NCBI RefSeq assembly: GCF_004016445.2
Contig: NZ_SADT02000008.1
Coordinates: 1-64,000, forward strand
From: Mesorhizobium sp. M2E.F.Ca.ET.219.01.1.1
GTDB taxonomy: Bacteria; Pseudomonadota; Alphaproteobacteria; Rhizobiales; Rhizobiaceae
Direction: 5' to 3'
Length of the DNA: 64,000 bases
Part shown: positions 9,836 through 18,337 of the stretch, piece after piece
How positions within the stretch are numbered: position 1 is the first letter of the stretch
Layout: every line of letters begins with the position of its first letter
Notes under the pieces: generated by a model
What the model was told of the DNA's origin: nothing
Seen by the model: the letters and a program-made list of their open reading frames with translations, nothing else
Database searches by the model: none
Position numbers and translations under genes: made by a program

Positions 9836-10756
9836 CTATTCGAAGTCCTTAACGTTGGCGAGCGTCACCAAACCTGCGCCGGTGTCGACATTGGCTTCGA
9901 CCTTCTCTCCGCGTATCGCCTTCACCACGGTGTCGAGGCCGAGTTCACCCATCTTGGCAGGGAACTGGGCGACGCTGGCGTCTTCCGCTCCGGACTTGAT
10001 CGCCTCGATTTCCCCGCAGCATGCATCGAAGCCGACGAGGATGAACTTGTCGTTGGTGATCCCGGCATTGGCGATCGCCTTTGCCGCGCCTGGGATGGGC
10101 GGTCCACAAGCGGCGTAGATCGCCTTCAGGTCAGGGTTGGCGGTGAGAATGTCCTCGGCGACCGAAGTTCCCAATTCCAGGGTGCAGTTGGTTGCTCCCT
10201 TGCCGACCACCTCCACCTTGAGGTCGCCCAGGCCCTGCATCATGCCGGTGACGCGATCATCGAGCGCGGGCACGCCCGGCACCCCTTGCAGGATGCCGAT
10301 CTTGTCGCCCGCCTTGAGAACCGTCTTGAGGTATTCGCCTGCGATCTTGCCGCCGTTGAGATTGTTGGTGGAGACAAGCGCGCTCGATCCCTTCCAATTG
10401 GGTATGCTGTTGTCGACCAGCACCACCTTGATGCCGGCGGCCACGGCCTTGTCGAGAGCCGGCGCCACGGTCGGATCGACAGGCGTAATTGCCAGGCCCT
10501 TGACGCCTTGGGTTATCATCGACTCGATCAGGGCGATCTGGCCTTCGATGTCCGTCGCCGATTGCCCCTGTCCGGTCACCAGTTCGACCTCGGGATGGGC
10601 TGCCACATATTTCTTGGCGGCCTCTTCCATCGTGGAATAGAACGGGACGGGGAACTTGGTGATCAGGCCGACCTTGATCTTGTCGGCCGCGTGGGACGGC
10701 ATCGCGAACGCCAATGCGATCGCCAGCCCTCCCCACAGTTTTCCTTCAAGTCGCAT
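9836..10756 (-). CDS. CUT2 sugar ABC transporter, substrate-binding protein
   Basis: Periplasmic binding protein of the RbsB/FrcB fold (type 1), 306 residues. ATG 10756 follows GGGAGGACACGAGC and gives a signal peptide ending PSHA before ADKIKVGLITK. The domain order and motifs (GQIALIESMITQGVKGLAI, then DNSIPNW) fit ribose/fructose-type binding proteins. It follows the ATPase gene in the same leftward operon. The substrate is unknown; the linked polyol-type dehydrogenase suggests a sugar or sugar alcohol. Confidence 0.9.
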   Translation of the reverse strand: MRLEGKLWGGLAIALAFAMPSHAADKIKVGLITKFPVPFYSTMEEAAKKYVAAHPEVELVTGQGQSATDIEGQIALIESMITQGVKGLAITPVDPTVAPALDKAVAAGIKVVLVDNSIPNWKGSSALVSTNNLNGGKIAGEYLKTVLKAGDKIGILQGVPGVPALDDRVTGMMQGLGDLKVEVVGKGATNCTLELGTSVAEDILTANPDLKAIYAACGPPIPGAAKAIANAGITNDKFILVGFDACCGEIEAIKSGAEDASVAQFPAKMGELGLDTVVKAIRGEKVEANVDTGAGLVTLANVKDFE

Positions 10757-10840
10757 GCTCGTGTCCTCCCTTGTTTGGGTACCTTCCGGAGGAAGGTTCA
10801 CCCTATTTGCGGACTGCCCCTGCAGCCGGCAAAATCCTTG

Positions 10841-11629
10841 TCAGGCCCCGACGATCATGGAGACCAACTGCTGCTTGTTGTCCGCGCTCGGGACCAGTTC
10901 GCCTACCTTGCGTCCCTGGCGCAGCACGATGGCCCTGTCCGCGAGCTCGACGACATGTTCCATGTTGTGGGTGATCAGGATGACGGCATTGCCCTGGTAG
11001 CGAAGCCTCGCCACCAGGTCCAGCACCTGCCGGGATTCGCGCAGGCCGAGTGCCGCGGTTGGCTCGTCTAGGATGACGACCTTGCGAGCGAAGACCGTCG
11101 ATCGCGCAACGGCGATGGCCTGCCGCTGCCCTCCCGACATCATTGCGACGACGGCGTCGTTCCTGGGCAAGGTCACCTTGAGGTTAGCAAGCAGGGACTG
11201 CGCCTCGGCGTCCATGCGCCGCTGCCTGAGAAAGCGCAAACCTCGCGGCAGCCATTGCGGCCCCGCGATCTCACGTCCGGCGAAGAAGTTCTGCGCCGGG
11301 GTCAAATTGTCAAACAAGGCGAGGTCCTGGTAGACCGTTTCTATTCCAGCGGCGCGCGCCTCGGCTGGGGATCGGATGGGTGTGACCCGTCCGTCGATCA
11401 TGATCGAGCCGGAGTCCAGGCGATGCACACCGCTGATACACTTGATCAGGGTCGACTTGCCGGCGCCATTGTCGCCCAGAAGGCACAGGATCTCTGCGCG
11501 TCGCACCGAGATGCTGATCTCGCTCAATGCGAGCACGGAGCCGAACCGTTTGCTCGCGCCTTCGACCGACAGCACCGGTGGATCGTTGGTCCTTGTGCGC
11601 TCTTGGGGGTCGAGGGAAGCCGCGCTCAT
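10841..11629 (-). CDS. CUT2 sugar ABC transporter, ATP-binding protein (single domain)
   Basis: ATPase of 262 residues with Walker A GDNGAGKST, signature MSGGQRQAIAVARS, Walker B VVILDEPTAAL and switch histidine ITHN. Unlike RbsA it has one nucleotide-binding domain, as in the fructose transporter ATPase FrcA, so it should work as a homodimer. Its start overlaps the stop of the permease (ATGA). Confidence 0.9.
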   Translation of the reverse strand: MSAASLDPQERTRTNDPPVLSVEGASKRFGSVLALSEISISVRRAEILCLLGDNGAGKSTLIKCISGVHRLDSGSIMIDGRVTPIRSPAEARAAGIETVYQDLALFDNLTPAQNFFAGREIAGPQWLPRGLRFLRQRRMDAEAQSLLANLKVTLPRNDAVVAMMSGGQRQAIAVARSTVFARKVVILDEPTAALGLRESRQVLDLVARLRYQGNAVILITHNMEHVVELADRAIVLRQGRKVGELVPSADNKQQLVSMIVGA

Positions 11630-12705
11630 GACTGCTTGCCCGCCTGCATCACGCGAACCCGTCCCTCGAGATAGTTGCGAAGGACGTCGCCTTCGACGGC
11701 GATGACAATGACCACGCCAATGACGATCAGTTGGAAGAAGATGTTGACGTTGAGCAGGTTGAGCGCGTTGCGGATGACGCCGATCATCAAGGCGCCGATA
11801 AGCGCGTTGCCGAGATGTCCGCGGCCGCCCAGGAAGCTTGCTCCGCCTATGATGACGGCAGCGATCGTGTCGAGTTCGAGCAGGTTGCCGAAGAGCGGCG
11901 AGCCGGCATCGGTCCTTCCGGCCAGGATCACGGCGCCGATCCCCGCGCAGGTACCCGACACGACATAGGTGGAGACCAGCACCCAGGATACGGGAATGCC
12001 CATGCGCAGGGCGGCATCCGGCCGACCGCCCACGGCGTAGATCCAGCGGCCCCAGACCATCGTCCTGGTCACCACGAAAAACACCGCGGCGACAGCGAGC
12101 ACCACGAAGACCGATCCCGGCAACCCGCCGAGCGCATCGGTGCCGAGGGCGCTGATGGCCGGTGGCATACCTGGAATTGCGCGTCCGTCGGCAAGCTGCA
12201 GGGCAAGCCCCTTGGCTATGCTCAAGGTGGCAAGGGTGATGATGAACGGATGCGGGAGGCGCCCGAAGACATAGAAGCCGCCGTTGATGGCTCCGACGGC
12301 GGCGCCCGACAGGACCATGACCGCGATCACCAGCGCGGCTGGCGCTCCCGCGTGGAATGCCAGGGCGCCCAGGACGGACGCCAAGGCTAGGTTCGAGCCG
12401 ACGGACAGGTCGATGCCGCGCGTCAGGATCACCAATTGCTGCCCCATGGCGACGACCGAGATGACTGCCGTCTGTGCCAGTATGTTGCTGATGTTGCGCG
12501 CCGTAAGAAAGTAAGGAGACGATATGCTCAATACGGCGATCAGTAACACAAGGATGAGTGCCGGCCCGAAATTCAGAATGGTCAAGCCGATCGATAACGT
12601 GCTCGTGCGCGCGTCGAGGGCGCCGGCCACACCGCCGATGATATTTTCTTCAGGTTCATTCGCAAGCTCAGGCAAATAGTCCCTCGCCATCGGAGTGACC
12701 TGCAC
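11626..12705 (-). CDS. CUT2 sugar ABC transporter, permease
   Basis: Inner-membrane permease of the RbsC/FrcC family, 359 residues with about eight to ten hydrophobic segments. Family motifs include TRGIDLSVGSNLALASVLGA and ASFLGGRGHLGNALIGALM. A GTG at 12705 or an ATG at 12690 could be the start; neither has a strong ribosome site. It is the first gene of the leftward operon, divergent from the two-domain GntR regulator, with the inverted 18-bp elements between. Confidence 0.9.
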   Translation of the reverse strand: MQVTPMARDYLPELANEPEENIIGGVAGALDARTSTLSIGLTILNFGPALILVLLIAVLSISSPYFLTARNISNILAQTAVISVVAMGQQLVILTRGIDLSVGSNLALASVLGALAFHAGAPAALVIAVMVLSGAAVGAINGGFYVFGRLPHPFIITLATLSIAKGLALQLADGRAIPGMPPAISALGTDALGGLPGSVFVVLAVAAVFFVVTRTMVWGRWIYAVGGRPDAALRMGIPVSWVLVSTYVVSGTCAGIGAVILAGRTDAGSPLFGNLLELDTIAAVIIGGASFLGGRGHLGNALIGALMIGVIRNALNLLNVNIFFQLIVIGVVIVIAVEGDVLRNYLEGRVRVMQAGKQS

Positions 12706-12743
12706 TCCGACCTGAAAGTTCGTTTTTGTATTTTGCTCTTCCT

Positions 12744-12800
12744 CTTATCGATAAAAAACAATACTATCCGCGACCGCGCAACTTGTTTTTTATGGATAAA
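12744..12800. promoter_or_regulatory. Inverted pair of 18-bp elements, likely GntR operator
   Basis: TTGTTTTTTATCGATAAG on the minus strand (12744-12761) and TTGTTTTTTATGGATAAA on the plus strand (12783-12800) match at 16 of 18 positions and face each other across 21 bases. The first contains the palindrome TTATCGATAA. They lie between the CUT2 permease start and the GntR regulator start, where a repressor would control both genes. The adjacent regulator has two DNA-binding domains, which fits a long bipartite operator. Confidence 0.6.
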
Positions 12801-12840
12801 ATTCCACCAAAAAGGACAAGCCTGGGGAGGATTGGCCTTC

Positions 12841-13734
12841 ATGAAAACCGACACCGTCTTCAAAAAGGCATTCAATCGAACTCTCGATCTCATGGTTCGA
12901 AGCGAGATGGAGGATCCGCTGCCCTCGGAAAACGCACTGAGGCGTCGGCTGGGCGTGAGCCGCACCACAATTCGCAAAGTGTTGGGCGAACTAGATCAGC
13001 GGGGCGTCATTGTCGCTGCCACGAGGTCACAGGTCCAAGACCGGCAAGTCCTGCCAAACGACTATTTCCCAGATGTCGAAACAATGCCGCGCAATCTTCA
13101 TATTGAACGGCATTTCATGGAATGGATGCTACGCGGCGACACGAAGCCGGGCACATCGATTAACGAACTCGAACTGGCCCGTCACTTCGGTGTGGCCACC
13201 AGTGGCATACGGGAGTTCCTCATCCGCTTCAGCCGCTTTGGCCTACTTGAAAAGCGGCCGAATTCAGGGTGGATATTTGAGGGTTTCACCGAGGAGTTCG
13301 CGCTCGATCTGTTCGAGATTCGCGTCATGTTCGAGCTGCGATCAGCGCGACTGTTTGCAAAGCAGTCGGACCACTCGCCGCTGTGGGAAAAGCTTGAGAC
13401 GCTGAAGCGCGCACATCTCGATCTGCTTGAGGAGATCGATTATCGATTCCATGACTTCTCCAGTCTCGACAACCGGTTCCATCGACTTGTCAACGAGGCC
13501 TCGCCCAATCGCTTCATTGACGACTTCTACGACATCATCACTTTCATCTTCCATTACCACTATCAGTGGAACAAGCGCGACGAGAAGCAGCGCAACCACG
13601 CGGCATTGGTCGAGCATTTGGGATATATTGACGCTTTGCTGAGTCACGATCTTTCGCGCGTCGAGGTGGCGGCCGGCGCCCACCTGTCATCTGCCAAAGA
13701 AACGCTTTTGCGCTCCCTTGTCACGATTGCGTGA
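12841..13734 (+). CDS. GntR-family regulator with two winged-helix domains and FCD domain
   Basis: Regulator of 297 residues. A first GntR winged helix is at about residues 20-60 (LPSENALRRRLGVSRTTIRK), and a second GntR-type one at about 95-145 (ELARHFGVATSGIREFLIRF, then LLEKRPNSGWIFEGF). An FCD ligand domain follows, keeping metal-site residues (LDNRFHRLV, VEHLGYIDALLSHD, AGAHL). Usual FadR-subfamily proteins have one winged helix and about 220-250 residues. ATG 12841 has GGGGAGGA upstream. It is divergent from the CUT2 operon and probably controls it through the 12744-12800 elements. The second domain could also serve in dimerisation only. Confidence 0.85.
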   Translation: MKTDTVFKKAFNRTLDLMVRSEMEDPLPSENALRRRLGVSRTTIRKVLGELDQRGVIVAATRSQVQDRQVLPNDYFPDVETMPRNLHIERHFMEWMLRGDTKPGTSINELELARHFGVATSGIREFLIRFSRFGLLEKRPNSGWIFEGFTEEFALDLFEIRVMFELRSARLFAKQSDHSPLWEKLETLKRAHLDLLEEIDYRFHDFSSLDNRFHRLVNEASPNRFIDDFYDIITFIFHYHYQWNKRDEKQRNHAALVEHLGYIDALLSHDLSRVEVAAGAHLSSAKETLLRSLVTIA

Positions 13735-14325
13735 GAACGGTTGCTGCTTCCGAATTTCGGCGGCCGAACGATCGCCAGTTCGGCGTCTAACACTCGGAGG
13801 TTGTTCGTTCGAGAGCGGAAGCACCGTGCTGATCATCTCGGTCTGGAGTTTGTCGGCTGAACGAACGACCGCTAATTTGGCTGGTGCGCACCCCTCGCCT
13901 TGGGACACTCGTGAGAACTATCGTGTCGAAAAATGGACGATGACACCGTCACGCCACTTATGATGTCTGGGCCTTGAAAACCGTTCCTGCAGCGGCCACA
14001 AGCGCCAGGACAGCCAGGGAAGCTTCGGGGCGACGCGCACCAATTGGTTGGCGTAACCTAATCATCGGCGGGAATCGCCAACTCGGGTCCGGCCCGAGTG
14101 GTTGGGTATCGTGCGTTCAGGGCCGCCCGCTATCGTCAACGCCCTCCCATGCGAGGAGAGGGAAGAACACCGTGGCCAGGGCGAGGCTGCTGACGAAGTC
14201 CGGCCGAGCAAATGCGAGACCGCGCGCCACGGTTCAGAAACCCAGAACCGGGACGCCTCGGCGCTCCAGATAATGGAGAGGAACGCCTGAGTCAGCTTGC
14301 CTCGAAACACTGACCCTTACGACAA
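13735..14325. other. Long intergenic region without a supportable gene
   Basis: About 590 bases between convergent genes. Several short reading frames exist on both strands but none has a ribosome site and recognisable protein features together. I see no mobile-element ends or convincing hairpin with a T run. It may be decayed coding DNA. Confidence 0.5.
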
Positions 14326-16158
14326 TCAGAACCCACGTCCCTTGACGTATTTCGCACGCAAATCACCGAGATATGCGGGGACGGTGATATCCCACCATCC
14401 AGTAACGTGCATGTTTGAATAGGGGCGCTCGATAGCGCATATCGCGTCGATCACGTAAGGCTTGCCGGATGCCAACGCACGCTCGATCGCCGGACCGATC
14501 TCGGCTGCATCGACAACACGCTCCCCTTCGCATCCAAGGGATTTTGCCACGCCGGCGATATCCGCCATCCATTTCTCGCCGTCCGGCGTTTTGAAGTTGG
14601 TGATAATCTCACGATCTTCCCCAAACATATTGAGCTGCAGGTTGCGGATCGCGCCCCAGCCGCCATTGTTGATGACAAGGAAGATTACCGGCGTGCCCAG
14701 CATCGCTGCGGTTGCCAACTCAGTGCCCGTTTGCAGGAAAGCGCCGTCGCCGAAAACCGCGCAGACCGGGGCTTCAGGCTTGCCGAGCTTGGCTCCAATG
14801 GCGGCGGGAAGTGCAAAGCCAATGCCTGACATGCCACCCGGCGTAATGTGCTGGCGCGGACCGTAAACCGGAAATTCGTTGAAGACCTGGTTCTGCGGAT
14901 TTGAGGAATCAGTAACGACAATAGTGTCGCGGGGCAGCGCCTTGCGCGCCTCGACCAGTACTTGCGAGGCCGTCATCGGCTGAACGTTCGCGGTCCGCAG
15001 CGGCTTTAGGTACTCTTCCCACTCTACCTTGCGTTGTTCAAGTTCCTTGAACTGTTGGCCGGACCTATAATCGCGCTGCTGCCCCTTGGCCTTGAGTTCC
15101 GCCAGGATGGCGCCGAGCACCGCCTTGGCGTCGCCGAGGATCCCCACCTCCACCGGATAGTTCTTGCCGATCTCAAAGCCGTCCAAATCGACCTGGATCA
15201 GCTTGGTTTTCGGAATGTCGAACGTGATCCCTTGCTTATAAGAGGAGGTGATGCGGTCCGAGAAGCGACAACCGACCGCCAGGAGCACGTCGGCCGATCG
15301 TGTCATGGCATTTCCAGGTATCGAGCCCAGATCACCGCAGGCGCACGCGAACAACTCATGATCCTCCGGGAACGCACCCTTTCCCATGAAGGATGTCGTA
15401 ACCGGCGCGCCCAAAAATTCCGCGATTGCCCTGAGCTCTTCCGTTGCCTCGGCCTGAATAACGCCGCCGCCGGCCAGCAATACCGGGCGTTCGGCCGCCA
15501 ACAGCAGTTCCACCGCTCGCGTGATATACGCCGGGTCACCAAACAGACGCGCGCCAGTCCGACGCTTGGTTCCGTCGTCGAGCGTGACGTTGGCGGTTTC
15601 GGCCTGGACATCCTGGGGTACGTTCAGCAACACCGGGCCCTTTCGACCCTCAAGCATGGCGTTGAACGCCTGTTCCATCATGTTCGGAATCTGCTCGACA
15701 TGGCTTGGATTGAACCAGCGTTTCACGACAGGCTCAGCCATTCTTGGGAAATTGTCGGAGTGCGGGCGATCAAGTTCCTGCAGCACACCTCTGCCCATCA
15801 TGTAGGTATGGACACCGCCTGTGATGACAAGCTGCGGCAGCGAATCGGCAAAGGCAGTGGCGATACCAGTCAGCGTGTTGGTGGCACCTGGCCCGATCGA
15901 GGTCACGACAGCTGCTACTTTGCCGGACGAGCGATAGAATCCGTCCGCCATGTGCGAGGCATTTTGCTCGTGCATGGCCGGCAACAGCTGAATCTCTTCC
16001 TTCCGGTCCACAAAGGCGTCCATAAGTGCCGTGTCGCCGTGGCCCGGTATTCCAAAGACGTGCGTCACGCCTTCGCGGATCAGATGGTCGACAACGATCT
16101 CGCCGCCAGTCATTTCGCGTGCGACGGGTTTGCCGTTAACATTTTTGTCGTGCTTCAT
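14326..16158 (-). CDS. Thiamine-diphosphate-dependent enzyme (acetolactate synthase family)
   Basis: ThDP enzyme of 610 residues with the three-domain acetolactate synthase/benzoylformate decarboxylase/glyoxylate carboligase layout. The catalytic glutamate is in AMHEQNASHMADG, and the ThDP-Mg motif runs GDGAFLQTG to INNGGWG in the C-terminal domain. ATG 16158 follows GGAGGA; a longer TTG start would contain that ribosome site. It could condense or decarboxylate a 2-keto acid or aldehyde made by the neighbouring oxidases. It is probably not the biosynthetic IlvB, since no IlvN partner is present. The exact reaction is not predictable. Confidence 0.85.
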   Translation of the reverse strand: MKHDKNVNGKPVAREMTGGEIVVDHLIREGVTHVFGIPGHGDTALMDAFVDRKEEIQLLPAMHEQNASHMADGFYRSSGKVAAVVTSIGPGATNTLTGIATAFADSLPQLVITGGVHTYMMGRGVLQELDRPHSDNFPRMAEPVVKRWFNPSHVEQIPNMMEQAFNAMLEGRKGPVLLNVPQDVQAETANVTLDDGTKRRTGARLFGDPAYITRAVELLLAAERPVLLAGGGVIQAEATEELRAIAEFLGAPVTTSFMGKGAFPEDHELFACACGDLGSIPGNAMTRSADVLLAVGCRFSDRITSSYKQGITFDIPKTKLIQVDLDGFEIGKNYPVEVGILGDAKAVLGAILAELKAKGQQRDYRSGQQFKELEQRKVEWEEYLKPLRTANVQPMTASQVLVEARKALPRDTIVVTDSSNPQNQVFNEFPVYGPRQHITPGGMSGIGFALPAAIGAKLGKPEAPVCAVFGDGAFLQTGTELATAAMLGTPVIFLVINNGGWGAIRNLQLNMFGEDREIITNFKTPDGEKWMADIAGVAKSLGCEGERVVDAAEIGPAIERALASGKPYVIDAICAIERPYSNMHVTGWWDITVPAYLGDLRAKYVKGRGF

Positions 16159-16723
16159 TGGTTCCTCCAATTACTTGGCGTCCAGCAGCGGGTGAGCTGC
16201 CGTCGCAATTCATGTTCCGCTGGCGTTTGGGGCGTAACCGCACGTCCGGCTGCTCAGCGCGGCCCGAGAACTTTCCATGGTGCAGGCCGAGAAGCATACC
16301 TCTCAAGAGTGGCGGGTGCCGTGTCGGCTAAGAGCTTCGAAACGGTGCAAGGCTAGATGAATCTTGCCCGCCCACAACACGCCAGCGTAGCGAGTGGACA
16401 GCATCGCTGGCAGCGCTTGGTCTGTGCCCATCATCTGTCCCCGTAAGGAGACCTGCGCCTCCGCTGACTTGATATCTCTGCTCATTCACGGCTCCGCATA
16501 TGCCCGGCGGCTTGCAAGCTCTTAGCAGGCGGCCCGCTACCAAGGCTTCTGCACACTGGGCCAGCGCCTCTCGCAGGACAATTTCGCAGGACCCCGATAC
16601 TAGACGCAGACTGACGCATCCGGCTGCTTCTTATCGAGACGCGCGTTTGAGGCGAGCGCAAAAGGCCGTCCTATTGCTGCAGGAGCCGCGAGCGTTTGGG
16701 AGCAATTCAAACCAGGTTGGCTG
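16159..16723. other. Intergenic region between ThDP enzyme and GMC oxidoreductase
   Basis: About 565 bases. A 60-codon frame on the minus strand (16303-16485, starting MSRDIKSAEAQ) has a weak CGGAG in front but no recognisable family, and I do not count it as a gene. The promoter of the ThDP gene should lie here. Confidence 0.45.
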
Positions 16724-18226
16724 CTAGGCTAAGTCGGTGGCCAGGATATGATCTGCGGCACGCAGCGCTTGCGCGGCAATGGTTAGGGCAGGGTTCACTG
16801 CGGCCGACGACGGGAAGAAAGAGGCATCAACGACAAAAAGGTTCCGCTGATCCCAGGCTCGACAATACGGATCAAGCGCCGAGCTGCCAGGATCATCTCC
16901 CATCCGCACCGTGCCGCATTGGTGGCCGGTCGCATGTTTGACCAACGATTTCGTCACGACGATTGGGTAGCCCGCGCCCTGAAGGGCCTTCTTCATGCGG
17001 TGAACCAGTTCCCTATGGCCATCCAAGTTGTTGAGCGTGACAGATAGTTTGATCTGACCATCTACGATGGTCACGCGGTTGTCGGGGTCCGGTAGGTCTT
17101 CCGAAAGGCCGATCCAGTCCATGCCGTGCCGAGCGATACGGTCGCCCAGCGCACGGGGCAGATAGGGAACGTTTGCGGTCAACATGCCGCCTTGCAGCTT
17201 TCCAAGCATCTGCATTTGCCCCATGGGCCACCGAAATGCCTCATCGCCGAAGTACCAGTCGTTGATGGCCAGAGTTTTCTGAAACACGGTTTCGTTTATG
17301 CGATGCGACAATGCCATCAGAGCCGTCTGGTTGTGAACCATGTAGTGGCGACCAACGACGCCGGAGCGGTTGGCCACGCCTGCTACTGCCGCGGAATCGG
17401 CCGATCTAAGCAGAAGTGCTGCGCTGTTGACGGCGTTGCAGGAAATCACAAACAACGGAGCTGACAGCTGCTTGCGTTCGCCGGCGTGATCGATTTCGAT
17501 GTGGGAGATCCGCTTCCCATCTGGGGTGAGTAGAAGGCGCCGGGCAAACGCTCGCGTCATCAGATCGACGCAGCCAGTCTTCAGGGCCGGCTCGACGCCG
17601 CACGTTTCAGCGTCGTTCTTCTGAGCAATCTTGCAGGGAAACCCGTCACAGGTATTGCACAAGATACAGCTGCCCGCCGCGCCTGAATTTACGGCCAATG
17701 GCAATGACGATGGCGACAGGCCCTGGCCACGAAAAGACTCGGCCATCCTTTCGACCGCTGGCTCGGATCGCACGGCGGCATAAGGGAACGGAGCGGCGCC
17801 TCGCGGCGAGGTGCGATCGAAGCGATCGTCACCGTGGACCCGGAAGATGCGCTCAGCCTCGTCGTAGTACGGCGCCAAGTCACCGTAACGGTAGGGCCAT
17901 GCCGGCGATACGCCGCGACGATGCTCGATTGCCTCGAAATCGCGCTCCCGCAGGCGGAACATTGCGCCGCCGTAGAATTTCGTCGAGCCGCCGACATTGT
18001 AATACATGCCAGGATCGAATGGCTTTCCGCGTTTATCAAACCAGGTGTCTTTTGCTTTGTACTTCTTGCGAAAGAAGACTGCGTCGACACTCCAGTTGTC
18101 GGTTTCGCGCGGCACGAAGTCGCCGCGTTCCAGCATCAGAACGCGAGCGCCTTTCTCCGACAGTCGGCGCGCGACGACGCCACCGCCAACTCCACTGCCA
18201 ACAATGATAGCATCATAATCCTTCAT
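16724..18226 (-). CDS. GMC oxidoreductase with cysteine cluster (tandem paralogue 1)
   Basis: FAD-dependent glucose-methanol-choline family enzyme of 500 residues. The FAD motif GSGVGGGVVARRL is at the N-terminus, and the C-terminal domain has the catalytic-type histidine in ATGHQCGTVRMG and the asparagine in AAVNPALTIAAQ. A cysteine cluster CILCNTCDGFPC lies near residues 200-211; in other GMC dehydrogenases nearby cysteines can bind an iron-sulfur cluster, but that is only a possibility here. ATG 18226 is preferred over an upstream codon at 18277 because the FAD motif follows directly. Likely substrate: a sugar or glycoside hydroxyl. It has no signal peptide. Confidence 0.85.
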   Translation of the reverse strand: MKDYDAIIVGSGVGGGVVARRLSEKGARVLMLERGDFVPRETDNWSVDAVFFRKKYKAKDTWFDKRGKPFDPGMYYNVGGSTKFYGGAMFRLRERDFEAIEHRRGVSPAWPYRYGDLAPYYDEAERIFRVHGDDRFDRTSPRGAAPFPYAAVRSEPAVERMAESFRGQGLSPSSLPLAVNSGAAGSCILCNTCDGFPCKIAQKNDAETCGVEPALKTGCVDLMTRAFARRLLLTPDGKRISHIEIDHAGERKQLSAPLFVISCNAVNSAALLLRSADSAAVAGVANRSGVVGRHYMVHNQTALMALSHRINETVFQKTLAINDWYFGDEAFRWPMGQMQMLGKLQGGMLTANVPYLPRALGDRIARHGMDWIGLSEDLPDPDNRVTIVDGQIKLSVTLNNLDGHRELVHRMKKALQGAGYPIVVTKSLVKHATGHQCGTVRMGDDPGSSALDPYCRAWDQRNLFVVDASFFPSSAAVNPALTIAAQALRAADHILATDLA

Positions 18227-18337
18227 GATCCGTCCAATCCTTGATGGGTGGAGACCTAGATTGATCGTTGCGGCCACAGCATTTCGGTACCAGACGGTCA
18301 GCCAGAATCGGGCTGCCTAACCTTTTCCTGGAGCAGC

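Noticed and set aside
9782..11071. 429-codon open frame on the plus strand
   Set aside because: It is antisense to the CUT2 binding protein and ATPase and has no domain features.
15034..16356. 440-codon open frame on the plus strand
   Set aside because: It is antisense to the ThDP enzyme, which has complete catalytic motifs and a good ribosome site.
16303..16485. 60-codon frame on the minus strand starting MSRDIKSAEAQ
   Set aside because: Only a weak ribosome site, no family match and no strong coding signal.
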